NCBI GenBank assembly: GCA_019449635.1
Contig: JAGRPI010000006.1
Coordinates: forward strand, 37,633 to 101,632
Direction: 5' to 3'
From: Candidatus Ferrigenium bremense
Lineage (GTDB): Bacteria > Pseudomonadota > Gammaproteobacteria > Burkholderiales > Gallionellaceae
Length of the DNA: 64,000 nt
How positions within the stretch are numbered: the first letter of the stretch is position 1; the number at the start of each line of letters is the position of its first letter. Below the pieces are notes generated by a model, which was not told the origin of the DNA, did not search any database, and saw only the letters and a program-made list of their open reading frames with translations. Shown here one piece after another: positions 1 to 8,524 of the stretch. Both the position numbers and the translations under genes were made by a program.

Positions 1-555
1 AGTGCGGCTTCGGCGCTGGGGTATATCAAGACCGAACTGTCGCGCGGCATCCCGGTGGCGCAGTCCATGGCCCAGGTGCCCGACCTCATGGACATGACGC
101 TGGGCTACCGTGCCGGCAGCATGGGCGAGACCTCGGCGATACTGATCCTGGCCGGCGGCCTGTTCCTGATGGCGAAACGCATCATCTCCTGGCATATCCC
201 GGTGAGCATGATGGGCTCGCTGTTCCTGATCGCGGCGCTGTTCCATGCCATTGACCCCGCGCGCTTCACCTCCGGCACCTTCCACCTGATGTCCGGCGCC
301 ACTTTCCTGGGCGCGTTCTTCATCGCCACCGACTATGTGACCTCCCCGGTGTCCAAGACGGGGCAACTCATCTTCGGCATTGGCGTCGGCCTGCTCACCT
401 GGAGCATCCGTAACTTCGCCGGCTACCCTGAAGGGATGGCCTTCGCGGTGCTGCTGATGAACTCGCTGACCCCGATCATCGACCAATACACCCGACCGCG
501 CGCTTTCGGACGCACCCGCAAAGGCGAACCGCTGCCCCTGGAGGAGAAGCCATGA
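1..555 (+). CDS. rnfD: Electron transport complex subunit RnfD (5' end outside window)
   Basis: Membrane subunit of the Rnf complex, which couples ferredoxin:NAD+ electron transfer to ion translocation. The frame is open from base 1, so the gene starts upstream; 184 C-terminal residues are visible, roughly half of a typical RnfD. The motif GSMGETS at local residues 39-45 matches the site where the NqrB/RnfD family carries covalently bound FMN on threonine (local T44). Several hydrophobic segments follow, and the protein ends in a short charged tail. The stop overlaps the rnfG start (ATGA), and rnfG, rnfE and rnfH follow in the usual rnfABCDGEH order, so rnfA, rnfB and rnfC are expected just outside the window. 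Confidence 0.95.
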   Translation, partial: SAASALGYIKTELSRGIPVAQSMAQVPDLMDMTLGYRAGSMGETSAILILAGGLFLMAKRIISWHIPVSMMGSLFLIAALFHAIDPARFTSGTFHLMSGATFLGAFFIATDYVTSPVSKTGQLIFGIGVGLLTWSIRNFAGYPEGMAFAVLLMNSLTPIIDQYTRPRAFGRTRKGEPLPLEEKP

Positions 556-1208
556 AATCGCAGCGCACGCTGATACATGGGCTGATCCTCGGGGCTTTCT
601 GCCTGGGCTTCGGATCGCTGCTCGTCATGACCAATGGCTACACCAAGGACGACATCGCCTTGCGCGCCCTGGAAGACCGGCAGAATTCGCTCGCGCAGGT
701 GATTCCGGACAGCATCCACGACAACAACCTGGCAACGGATATCCTCACCCTGAAGAACGAGCAGGGTAGCGAGGTTACCGCCTATATCGCCACCAGGGAA
801 GGCAAGGTGACCGGGGTGGCGTTCGAGACTTCCAGCACCGGCTACGCGGGCGCGATCAAGGTGATGCTGGGCGTGGATCCGGAGGGCAAGATCCTCGGCG
901 CGCGCGTTCTGGCGCACAAGGAGACTCCGGGTCTCGGCGACAAGATCGAGGTGAAGAAGGGCGACTGGATATTGCGCTTCACCGGCCTGAGCGTCGGCAA
1001 CCCGCCAGTCGAAAAATGGAAGGTGAAGAAGGACGGCGGTATCTTCGACCAGTTCGCCGGCGCCACCATCACGCCGCGTGCCGTGGTCAAGGCCATCCGC
1101 GAAGGGCTGCAGTTCTTCGACGCGAACAAGGCGAAACTAATGGAATTCAAGAGCGGCAAGACGGCAGGTGCAGAAGCCGCTGGCGCCGCAGCGAAGGGAG
1201 CAAAATGA
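552..1208 (+). CDS. rnfG: Electron transport complex subunit RnfG
   Basis: FMN-carrying, periplasm-facing subunit of Rnf. The 218-residue product has one N-terminal membrane anchor (about residues 9-28) followed by an FMN-binding domain. The family FMN attachment motif S/A-G-A-T-x-T is present as AGATITPRAVV, with T172 as the expected flavinylated residue; the first position is A rather than the common S. The upstream motif ETPGLGDKIE is also typical. It overlaps rnfD by four bases and is followed after one base by rnfE, indicating translational coupling. The C-terminal tail is Ala/Gly/Lys-rich. Confidence 0.95.
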   Translation: MKSQRTLIHGLILGAFCLGFGSLLVMTNGYTKDDIALRALEDRQNSLAQVIPDSIHDNNLATDILTLKNEQGSEVTAYIATREGKVTGVAFETSSTGYAGAIKVMLGVDPEGKILGARVLAHKETPGLGDKIEVKKGDWILRFTGLSVGNPPVEKWKVKKDGGIFDQFAGATITPRAVVKAIREGLQFFDANKAKLMEFKSGKTAGAEAAGAAAKGAK

Positions 1209-1209
1209 A

Positions 1210-1890
1210 ATGACGACGATGGCTGAATACCGCAACATTGCGCGCGAGGGATTGTGGTCGAACAACGGCGTGCTGAGCATGATGCTGGGCCTGTGCCCGG
1301 CCATGGCCATGACCAACAGCGCCACCAACGGCCTCGGCATGGGGCTGGCGACGGCGTTCGTGATGACCGGCTCCGCCACGCTGGTGTCCATCTTCCGCAC
1401 CCGCTTCTCCCAGGAGGTGCGCATCCCCGTCTTCGTGCTGATCATCGCGAGCATGGTGACCGTGGTGGACATGTCCATGAATGCGTGGCTGCACGAGCTT
1501 TACAAGGTGCTTGGCCTGTTCATTCCGCTGATCGTGGTGAATTGCCTGCCGTTTGCGCGCATCGAGATGGTTGCTTCGAAAAGACCCATCCTGCCTTCAA
1601 TGGCGGACGGTTTTTTCATGGGGGTCGGCTTCACCCTCGCACTTACCTTCATAGGTGCGATAAGAGAAGTTGCCGGCTCCGGCACCCTGTTTGCCGACGC
1701 GTCGCTGCTGCTCGGTCCCGCCTTCAAGTTCATGGAGATGCGCGTGCTGCCTCCCGACACGGGGATATTGATGATGATCCTGCCGCCCGGCGCCTTCCTG
1801 GTCACCGGTCTGGTGCTGGTGCTCAAGCGCATGATAGACGAGCGCTCCGCCAGGGTCGCCCAGCCCAGCGCCGCCCACTGCGCACCCTGA
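1210..1890 (+). CDS. rnfE: Electron transport complex subunit RnfE
   Basis: Integral membrane subunit of the Rnf complex (NqrD/RnfE family). The 226-residue product starts MTTMAEYRNI and contains the family-typical early segment WSNNGVLSMMLGLCPAMAMT, with the half-membrane cysteine that in this family contributes to an intramembrane iron-sulfur site. About six hydrophobic helices are visible. The start at 1210 is preferred because GGGAGC lies about 8 bases upstream, at the end of rnfG; longer in-frame starts would run far into rnfG. It is part of the rnfD-G-E-H operon. Confidence 0.95.
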   Translation: MTTMAEYRNIAREGLWSNNGVLSMMLGLCPAMAMTNSATNGLGMGLATAFVMTGSATLVSIFRTRFSQEVRIPVFVLIIASMVTVVDMSMNAWLHELYKVLGLFIPLIVVNCLPFARIEMVASKRPILPSMADGFFMGVGFTLALTFIGAIREVAGSGTLFADASLLLGPAFKFMEMRVLPPDTGILMMILPPGAFLVTGLVLVLKRMIDERSARVAQPSAAHCAP

Positions 1891-1899
1891 GGAAAGAGC

Positions 1900-2184
1900 A
1901 TGAAGATCGGAATCGCCTACGCCCTGCCGCAACGCCAAGCCTGGTTCAACATCGTGGTGCCGGAAGGCGCCACCATCCAGGACGCCATCAACCGCTCGGG
2001 CATCCTCAAGCAGTTTCCCGAGATCGACCTTGAGAAAAACAAGGTCGGCATCTACGGCAAGGTCAGCAAGCTGGATGCCGTGCTCAATGACGGCGACCGT
2101 GTCGAGATCTACCGCCCCATCATCTGCGACCCCAAGACCGTGCCGCGCAAGGCCAAGGCCGGGGACGCTGCATCCGAGGAATAA
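1900..2184 (+). CDS. rnfH: RnfH family ubiquitin-fold protein
   Basis: A 94-residue protein of the RnfH family (beta-grasp fold), often encoded last in rnf operons; its function is not settled. The typical family core is visible: an N-terminal V-type strand (KIGIAYALPQRQ), the SGI/FPEIDL segment, and the conserved KVGIYGK...LNDGDRVEIYRPI block near residues 47-70. A GAGGAAAGAG ribosome site precedes the ATG. It is nine bases downstream of rnfE and is the last gene before a strand switch. Confidence 0.93.
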   Translation: MKIGIAYALPQRQAWFNIVVPEGATIQDAINRSGILKQFPEIDLEKNKVGIYGKVSKLDAVLNDGDRVEIYRPIICDPKTVPRKAKAGDAASEE

Positions 2185-2252
2185 GCGGGGCTATTAAGCT
2201 GGAAAATCGCGTAGCGGCAGTAGTGGTGTATCTTGCTGTCAGGCGACCAGTA

Positions 2253-3026
2253 TCATGCATCCAGTAGCTCTGCGCGCATCAAGCGCAACAACAGGTCGTC
2301 GAAGGTATAGAAACCCTTGCCGCAATTTGCCAGCTGAGTTAGTGCAAAGGCAGCGCCGGTACCGAATGCCTCACGTCGGATGGATTCATGCGTAAGGCGC
2401 ACGGTCTGGTGCGGGAAGCCGAAGATCACCTCGTGATGCCCGACAATGCCGCCCAGCCGCAGTGAGGTGATGCGCTCGCCTTCCACCTCCAGCGTCTCGG
2501 CGATCTTGCGCGCCGTGCCGGAGACTTCCGGCTTCTCCCTGAAATGCTGCTCAAGTATTTCCACGTCGGCAAACGGTGCGATCTTGCGCAACAGCCTGGC
2601 CGCCACGATCAGGAAATTGATTCCCAGAGTGATATTGGGCGAACACAGCACACGCGTGTCCTGCATCAGGCTGCGCGCATAGTCCAGGTCGCTCTCGGTA
2701 TAGGCGGAAATCGCACTGACCAGCATGATGCCGCGTTTGCGCACTTCCTCGCCATAAGCGTGGAGGCTTTCCCGCGAGGAGAAATCAACCAGCGCATCCA
2801 CCGGATGCTGCTCGAACAATTTCACGAACGGAATGCGGTCGATGCCGACGATAGGAACATCCGTACCCGGATGCTTCTGCAGTTCATCGTTCACTGACCG
2901 ACGGGCAATCCAGCGCAGATCGAAGCGCGGGTCGCTGCTCAATACATTGGCAACCGCTTTGCCTGCCTTGCCATAACCGATGAGGCCAATGCGCATTTCC
3001 TTGCCCACTAACAATTCCTTTGCCAT
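2253..3026 (-). CDS. Dihydrodipicolinate reductase-like oxidoreductase (DapB paralogue)
   Basis: A 257-residue protein with the two-domain DapB fold: a Rossmann start MRIGLIGYGKAGKAV (residues 11-25), a DFSS motif at 81-84 in the position of the DapB DFT motif, and SPNITLGINFL near 129-139. The DapB active-site signature HHxxK...PSGTA is altered to HFREKPEVSGTA (residues 161-172): the first His, the Lys and SGTA are retained, but the second His is Phe and the DAP part is changed. It may therefore be a DapB variant or a reductase for another substrate. Neighbours give no lysine-pathway context. An alternative start at 2996 (MRIGLIG) begins directly at the Rossmann fold and cannot be excluded. 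Confidence 0.75.
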   Translation of the reverse strand: MAKELLVGKEMRIGLIGYGKAGKAVANVLSSDPRFDLRWIARRSVNDELQKHPGTDVPIVGIDRIPFVKLFEQHPVDALVDFSSRESLHAYGEEVRKRGIMLVSAISAYTESDLDYARSLMQDTRVLCSPNITLGINFLIVAARLLRKIAPFADVEILEQHFREKPEVSGTARKIAETLEVEGERITSLRLGGIVGHHEVIFGFPHQTVRLTHESIRREAFGTGAAFALTQLANCGKGFYTFDDLLLRLMRAELLDA

Positions 3027-3151
3027 ACATTTGCCGATAGGATAATACAGCCAAACTTCTGCGATGGGGCGAATGAATCTATTCTAATAAAAAGTAAAAC
3101 ACCTCCTGTCATGCGCTCATGCATAGCGGCTATGCTGGGTAACTCGCCATG

Positions 3152-3157
3152 TATAAT
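3152..3157 (+). promoter_or_regulatory. Possible -10 box (TATAAT) upstream of the first antiporter
   Basis: A perfect TATAAT lies 28 bases before the ATG at 3186 in the divergent intergenic region. No convincing -35 hexamer is seen at normal spacing, so the assignment is tentative. Confidence 0.4.
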
Positions 3158-3185
3158 CAGGCCGTCAATACAAGAAAGGCTGGCT

Positions 3186-4433
3186 ATGTCCATCACGATT
3201 CTGGCGATTGGCCTGATGGTCTTTTTCGCGCACTTTTTGTCCTTGCAGTTTCGCAGGACCAATATCCCAGACGTCCTGGTATTGATGTTGGCAGGCATCC
3301 TGCTCGGCCCGGTGTTGGGCATCGTCGCGCCACAGGATTTCGGCAAGGTCGGTTCGGTAGTTGCGACCATCGCACTGGTGGTGATTCTGTTCGAGAGCGG
3401 CACCTCGCTGAATCTGGGTGTGCTGGGCAAATCGCTGGCGACTACCGGTGTATTGAGCCTGGTGTGCTTTGCACTGAGCGCCGTGATTGCCGCGCTGGTA
3501 GGGTTTTACGCTCTGGATCTGCCCTGGGTCCCGGCTGTTTTGCTCGGCGTCACACTGGGGGGCACGTCTTCCGCCGTCGTGATTCCCATGGTGGATGCGT
3601 TGCGCCTGTCCGAAAAACCTGCCGCCGTGCTGGTGCTGGAATCGGCATTGACTGACGTGCTGTGCATCGTCGGAGTGTTCGCGCTGCTGCAGGTATACAC
3701 GCAGGGCGGCGTCGAGCCGGGCAGACTGGTCGGCAGCGTGCTGTCCACGCTGGTCTTTGCCGCAATCATCGGTGTGCTGGGGGGTGTCGGCTGGATGCTG
3801 GTGCTGGGCAAGATCAGGGACTTTCCCAACACGATCTCATCCACGCTGGCGTACGTGTTCATCGTCTATGGTCTCACCGAACAGCTCGGCTTCTCCGGCG
3901 CAATCGCCGCGCTGGCGTTAGGCGTCACCATGACGAATTTCGAGTCGTTCGGATTGGGACGCATCCAGAGCCTGTCAAGCAAGAGCATCGAGCCGCTGAA
4001 TGAAATCGATCGGGTGTTTTACCGGGAATCGGTGTTCCTGCTGAAGACCTACTTTTTCGTTTATCTGGGCATTTCCATTCATTTCGGCGCGGCGCATCTG
4101 GCACTTGCCGCGATCCTCATGACGGCATTGATATTTGCCATGCGCATCGGCCTGACCCGCTTTGTTTACCGCGATGCGGCATATACCCTGCGCGATTCCG
4201 CGATCACCTCGATGATGGCTCCAAAAGGGCTGGCCGCCGCGGTGCTGGCGGGGTTGCCGCTGCAGTACGGTGTTGCAGGCGGAGAAACCATCCGTGATAC
4301 CACCTACATGGTGGTGCTGGTCAGCATCGCGCTGTGCGCGCTGCTGGTGGCGGTGTACCCGCTGCCGGGCATGCAGAAATTCTATTCGCGCACGCTGGGA
4401 AAGCCGGCCATTTCTAACACACAAGAGACATAG
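3186..4433 (+). CDS. Cation:proton antiporter, CPA1/NhaP-like
   Basis: A 415-residue polytopic membrane protein with about 12 hydrophobic helices. The motif ESALTDV in the middle matches the helix of CPA1 exchangers that carries the ion-binding acidic residue, preceded by GTSSAVVIPMV. The function is probably exchange of Na+ or K+ for protons across the inner membrane; ion specificity cannot be read from sequence. The start at 3186 is chosen because GAAAGG sits 7 bases upstream and a hydrophobic helix begins immediately; an in-frame ATG at 3111 lacks these features. It is followed after 3 bases by a second antiporter, so the two are probably co-transcribed. Confidence 0.88.
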   Translation: MSITILAIGLMVFFAHFLSLQFRRTNIPDVLVLMLAGILLGPVLGIVAPQDFGKVGSVVATIALVVILFESGTSLNLGVLGKSLATTGVLSLVCFALSAVIAALVGFYALDLPWVPAVLLGVTLGGTSSAVVIPMVDALRLSEKPAAVLVLESALTDVLCIVGVFALLQVYTQGGVEPGRLVGSVLSTLVFAAIIGVLGGVGWMLVLGKIRDFPNTISSTLAYVFIVYGLTEQLGFSGAIAALALGVTMTNFESFGLGRIQSLSSKSIEPLNEIDRVFYRESVFLLKTYFFVYLGISIHFGAAHLALAAILMTALIFAMRIGLTRFVYRDAAYTLRDSAITSMMAPKGLAAAVLAGLPLQYGVAGGETIRDTTYMVVLVSIALCALLVAVYPLPGMQKFYSRTLGKPAISNTQET

Positions 4434-4436
4434 AAC

Positions 4437-5651
4437 GTGGAACTGCACCAGTTCTTCCTCTTTCTTGCCATCATCCTGATTGCGGCGCGGCTGCTGTCTG
4501 AAATGGTGGCGCGCTTCGGTGTGCCATCTGTGATCGGCGAACTGCTCGCCGGCTTGCTCATCGGTCCTTCGCTGCTGGGCTGGGTGTCGCCCGACACCAC
4601 CATGAAGCTGCTCGCCGAGATCGGCATCATCCTGCTGCTGTTCGAGGTGGGCATGGATACTGACCTGAGCCGCCTGGCGCGCTCCGGCAGCAAGCCCATC
4701 GTCGTGGCAATGTTCGGTTTTATCTTGCCGCTCACGTTGGGTTATGGCGTCAGTGTATGGATCTTTGGCTTGTCCGAATTCATCTCGCTGTTCATCGGGG
4801 GCACGCTCACCGCCACCAGCATCGGCATCACGGTGCGCGTGCTGGGTGACCTGGGCAAGCGCCAATCGGACGAGGCGCAGATCGTGATCGGCGCGGCGGT
4901 GCTGGACGACATCCTCGGCGTGATGGCGCTCGCGTTCCTGTATCAATTCGTGGCCGAACAACATGCCTCGTTCGATGCTCTGGCCGAGGTGGGGCTGTAC
5001 ATCATGTTATTCATGACACTCGCCCCCTTGGTCGCCAAACTGGCATCAGTGATGATCGACCGTCTCGACCGGCAAGCGGCCAAACCCGGCCTGCTGCTGA
5101 CCATGGCGCTTTCGCTGATCCTGCTGTTTTCATGGCTCGCGCACGCGGTGGGAGCGCCGGAGATCATGGGCGGCTTCGCCGCAGGATTGGCATTCAGCCA
5201 GCACTTCGGTTTCAGGCTCTGGATGGGAAAGGGCCAGGCCATCGAGTTCCAGCCCAGCCCGAAACTGGCGCACCGGCTTGAGGAGCAGGTGCGTCCGCTG
5301 ATCCACACTTTCACGCCGATGTTCTTCGTGATGGTTGGGGTATCGCTTGACCTCAAGGCGGTGAATTGGGGCTCCGCATTCGTCTGGGAGCTGGCTGCCT
5401 TGCTGCTGCTTGTCGCCTTCCTCGGCAAGTTTGCGGCGGGTTTCTGCATCCGTGAGCCGCGCCATAACCAGATGGCCATCGGCCTGTCGATGGTCCCGCG
5501 CGGCGAAGTGGGGCTGATCTTTGCGCAACTCGGTTTCAGCCAAGGCATTTTGAACGGAGAGCTGTATGCAGCCCTGCTCATAGTCATTGCCCTGACCACC
5601 ATGTCCCCGCCGTTCCTGCTCAAATGGTTTTACGGCAGGGAATCGAAATGA
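4437..5651 (+). CDS. Cation:proton antiporter, CPA2 (NhaA/Kef-like membrane domain)
   Basis: A 404-residue membrane protein with a GTG start three bases after the preceding antiporter stop and an AAGAG ribosome site. Signature features of CPA2 exchangers are visible: VPSVIGELLAGLLIGPSLLG near the N-terminus and the double-aspartate motif VLDDILG near residue 160, which forms the ion-binding site in electrogenic members. No regulatory RCK/TrkA domain is attached, unlike KefB or KefC. With its neighbour it probably serves Na+/K+ and pH homeostasis. Substrate ion is not determinable here. Confidence 0.88.
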   Translation: MELHQFFLFLAIILIAARLLSEMVARFGVPSVIGELLAGLLIGPSLLGWVSPDTTMKLLAEIGIILLLFEVGMDTDLSRLARSGSKPIVVAMFGFILPLTLGYGVSVWIFGLSEFISLFIGGTLTATSIGITVRVLGDLGKRQSDEAQIVIGAAVLDDILGVMALAFLYQFVAEQHASFDALAEVGLYIMLFMTLAPLVAKLASVMIDRLDRQAAKPGLLLTMALSLILLFSWLAHAVGAPEIMGGFAAGLAFSQHFGFRLWMGKGQAIEFQPSPKLAHRLEEQVRPLIHTFTPMFFVMVGVSLDLKAVNWGSAFVWELAALLLLVAFLGKFAAGFCIREPRHNQMAIGLSMVPRGEVGLIFAQLGFSQGILNGELYAALLIVIALTTMSPPFLLKWFYGRESK

Positions 5652-5708
5652 CACAGTGAAGAGAAAGAGCGGTAAATATACCACTGACGCCGGACTGCCG
5701 GATTTGCG

Positions 5709-6536
5709 TTACTGCACTGCCCTTTGATGATCGAAGAAGAAGTTGGTGGCTGCCACAAAGCCTTCCACGCTGCCGCAATCAAAGCGCCGGCCCTTGAAGC
5801 GATAGGCGATCACCTTGCCGTTTGCCGCCTGGGTCTGCAATGCATCGGTAATCTGCAACTCGCCGTTCTTGCCGGGCGGCGTATTCCTCAGGATGTCGAA
5901 GATGTCGGGAGTCAGGATATAACGTCCGATGATGGCAAGATTGGAAGGCGCATCCTGTGGGGCGGGCTTTTCGACCATACGTTCAACCCGGATGCATCCT
6001 TCATCCAGCGGCTGACCGCTGATGATGCCGTATTTGTTCACTTCCTCGGCAGGCACTTCTTCCACCGCGATGATGCTGCAACGGTGTCTTTCATGAATGC
6101 GCACCATCTGCGCCATGATGCCGTCCGGTTCTCCGATACACAGGTCGTCTGCCAGGATCACACCGAATGGTTTATCCCCGATCAACGTTTCGCCCGTGAG
6201 AATGGCGTCGCCCAGGCCGCGCATATAGGTCTGTCGCGTGTAGGAAAAGGTGCACTGTTCGATCAGTTCGCGGATTGAGTCGAGCTTGCTTTCCTTGCTG
6301 GTGCCGCTGATTTGATCTTCCAGCTCATAGGTGATGTCGAAATGATCCTCGATGGCGCGCTTGTTGCGCCCGGTGACAAAGGCAATGTTTTTCATGCCGG
6401 CATCGAGCGCTTCTTCCACGCCATATTGGATCAGCGGCTTGGTGAGGATGGGGAGCATTTCCTTGGGCTGCGCCTTGGTGGCAGGAAGGAAGCGTGTGCC
6501 ATATCCGGCTACCGGGAAAAGGCATTTGGTAATCAT
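5709..6536 (-). CDS. galU: UTP--glucose-1-phosphate uridylyltransferase
   Basis: Makes UDP-glucose from glucose-1-phosphate and UTP. The 275-residue product has the nucleotidyltransferase signature GYGTRFLPATKAQPKEM at residues 11-27, the ADDLC motif, VEKP, and the C-terminal FDCGS motif typical of GalU. Start codon choice is supported by AAAGGAG nine bases upstream. It is the last gene of a five-gene minus-strand operon and follows the glucosyl-3-phosphoglycerate-synthase-like gene, for which UDP-glucose would be the glucosyl donor; the linkage suggests a dedicated donor supply in addition to any general role. Confidence 0.95.
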   Translation of the reverse strand: MITKCLFPVAGYGTRFLPATKAQPKEMLPILTKPLIQYGVEEALDAGMKNIAFVTGRNKRAIEDHFDITYELEDQISGTSKESKLDSIRELIEQCTFSYTRQTYMRGLGDAILTGETLIGDKPFGVILADDLCIGEPDGIMAQMVRIHERHRCSIIAVEEVPAEEVNKYGIISGQPLDEGCIRVERMVEKPAPQDAPSNLAIIGRYILTPDIFDILRNTPPGKNGELQITDALQTQAANGKVIAYRFKGRRFDCGSVEGFVAATNFFFDHQRAVQ

Positions 6537-6590
6537 GGTTCGCTCCTTTAATGTGCTGGTTCGTGGGAGTATTGTTCCTTGGCTGACCCG

Positions 6591-7799
6591 TTACTTGTTG
6601 TCTGCATCCACAGCCATTTTCAGCACCTCGAAAATACCCGGAATGGCCGATGTCACCCGGTTCCAGTTCGGAATGAGGGGGGTAGCCATCGGGTTTTCCA
6701 TGAATATCCGGGATGCCATGGAAATAGCCTCGGTAAAGGCTTCCACCGCCATAGCCTCTTCGTGCCGGTCAAACTGGATACCGTTGATGACAGCATCGGC
6801 TTCGTATTTCATGATCGTATCCTCGGCCTGCCGCAAGTAGGATACGAGCAGGGATTTGAACAAGCCGTCCGAGAACACTACTCCCTCCGATGCCAAGGTC
6901 CTGAACAGGGACTTGCAGATATCCACTGTCATTTTCATCAAGCCTTTGCTTGCATCATCGGCAGAAAGCAATTGGTGTTTGTGTTCGTAGTTCGCGGCGA
7001 TATCCACCTGGCAAACCCGGCGCGGCGAATAGTTCCGGTGTACTTCGGCCAGCGACCCGACCTCCAGCCCCCAGTCCCAAGGAATCCGGTTCACTCTTGC
7101 CAGTTCCGTTGTCATGCAGAATTCCCCGGAGAGGGGATAACGGAAGCTGTCGAGGAAAGTGAGAAAATCATGTGGCCCGATGAGCTGCTGCAACGAGCGC
7201 ACCAGCGGTGTCACCAATAGCCGGGTAACACGGCCGTTCAGTTTCCTGGATACTCGGCTGTAATAGCCTTTGCAAAACACGTAATCCAGGTTGGGATTGA
7301 CTACGGGATAGCACAATCTTGCCAGCAGCTCACGGCTGTAAGTAACGATGTCGCAATCATGCAGGGCAATGGCGTCGGATCTGCCCCTCGCAAGCACATA
7401 CCCGTAGGCAAGCCATGCAGAGCGCCCTTTGCCGCGCTCACCCACATTAAATCCGTTACGTGCGAAGGTTTCATATATTTCGCTTATCCTTTTGCCGTCA
7501 TTGTGGATGATTCTGACCTCCGTTGATATCGGCGCCATGAACTCCCGCACCCGCTGAAAATCTTTTTCCGAGGCCTTGTCCAGAACAAGCACGATTTCAT
7601 TCAGATACTTTACCTTGGCAAGTTCCTGGACGATTCCGGGCATGGCCGGCCCCTCGAATTCAGAATATAGCGCCGGCAGCACCAAGGCGACCGGCTTGAT
7701 CCTTGAGAAACCGTACAACTCCGCCTCCAGCCGTTCCAGCGAGGGTTGGCCGAGCTGGTGCAGCGTAGTAATGATCCCTGTCTGATAAAAGTCTGACAT
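6591..7799 (-). CDS. Glucosyl-3-phosphoglycerate synthase-like glycosyltransferase (GT81 type)
   Basis: A 402-residue soluble glycosyltransferase. The GT-A donor-site acidic motif is HDCDI near residue 143, preceded by GERGKGRSAWLAYGYVLARG. The combination of FPALxSE-like N-terminal motifs (LVLPALYSEFEG) and this central block resembles GpgS enzymes, which transfer glucose from an NDP-glucose to 3-phosphoglycerate in glucosylglycerate synthesis. A strong AGGAGG ribosome site lies at proper spacing. Neighbours support the role: galU follows, and a phosphatase of the mannosyl-3-phosphoglycerate phosphatase family is upstream in the same operon. Substrate (glucosyl versus mannosyl) is inferred, not proven. 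Confidence 0.8.
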   Translation of the reverse strand: MSDFYQTGIITTLHQLGQPSLERLEAELYGFSRIKPVALVLPALYSEFEGPAMPGIVQELAKVKYLNEIVLVLDKASEKDFQRVREFMAPISTEVRIIHNDGKRISEIYETFARNGFNVGERGKGRSAWLAYGYVLARGRSDAIALHDCDIVTYSRELLARLCYPVVNPNLDYVFCKGYYSRVSRKLNGRVTRLLVTPLVRSLQQLIGPHDFLTFLDSFRYPLSGEFCMTTELARVNRIPWDWGLEVGSLAEVHRNYSPRRVCQVDIAANYEHKHQLLSADDASKGLMKMTVDICKSLFRTLASEGVVFSDGLFKSLLVSYLRQAEDTIMKYEADAVINGIQFDRHEEAMAVEAFTEAISMASRIFMENPMATPLIPNWNRVTSAIPGIFEVLKMAVDADNK

Positions 7800-7808
7800 G
7801 GCAGCCTC

Positions 7809-8513
7809 CTAGATATGTTCGATCTCGTCCTTGGCCTGCTCGGTGCGCTTTCCCGATGTCTCGCGCTCGATCACTCGCTTTGCCGCCTCGATGCCGCCCA
7901 CGCCGAAGGCGATGGCGAGCGCCGCGACGATGCCGCCGAAGACGATGGAGAAGGCGGCGAGTACGATGCTGGGCGCGATCTGGAGCTGCTCCATGACCAT
8001 CGCAAGGATCAGCACCGACAGCAGGGTACGCACCGTCTCGGCCAGAAGTTTGGCGTAGTGGAAGCCGCTGTTTGCGGCGGTGATCAGCACTGCACGGCTG
8101 ACGAAATCTGACAGGACATAGCCGATCACCAGGATGATGGAGGCGGAAAAGACGCGCGGCATGTAGCCGAAGAACTGTCCCACCATCTGGTCGATTGCCG
8201 CAACCTTGAGCGCGCTCAGGCTGACCATCAGCGTGACGATGGCCAGCAGCCAGAACACAACCGTGGCGACGACAGCCGACGGCTTGGACCAAAGGTCGCC
8301 CTTGCGCATCAGGGTGGTGAATCCCATGCGGTCGGACCAGCTGTCGAATTTCATCGCAGTGAGGAATCTGAGCAGGATCACCTTGATCAGCTTGGACAGC
8401 AAGATGCCCAGCACCAGGATTATCAGCATGGCCAGCAGGCCGGGCAGGAACACCTTGAATTGTGCGAACAGCTCCTGCAACGGCTCAAAAATTGTTTCTA
8501 TAAATTCCATCAT
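7809..8513 (-). CDS. MscS/CmpX-like membrane protein (conserved TM-helix type)
   Basis: A 234-residue membrane protein with four or five hydrophobic helices, including repeated ILVLGILLSKLIK and ILVIGYVLSDFVS segments typical of the conserved TM-helix family found in small mechanosensitive-channel-like proteins. The pore-like helix GGIVAALAIAFGVGG near residues 193-207 resembles MscS TM3, but the soluble MscS beta domain is missing; the protein ends in a charged tail. The start at 8513 is set by AGGAGG seven bases upstream. It is embedded in a compatible-solute operon, so a role in solute or ion release on osmotic downshift is a reasonable inference. Confidence 0.75.
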   Translation of the reverse strand: MMEFIETIFEPLQELFAQFKVFLPGLLAMLIILVLGILLSKLIKVILLRFLTAMKFDSWSDRMGFTTLMRKGDLWSKPSAVVATVVFWLLAIVTLMVSLSALKVAAIDQMVGQFFGYMPRVFSASIILVIGYVLSDFVSRAVLITAANSGFHYAKLLAETVRTLLSVLILAMVMEQLQIAPSIVLAAFSIVFGGIVAALAIAFGVGGIEAAKRVIERETSGKRTEQAKDEIEHI

Positions 8514-8524
8514 GGCACACCTCC

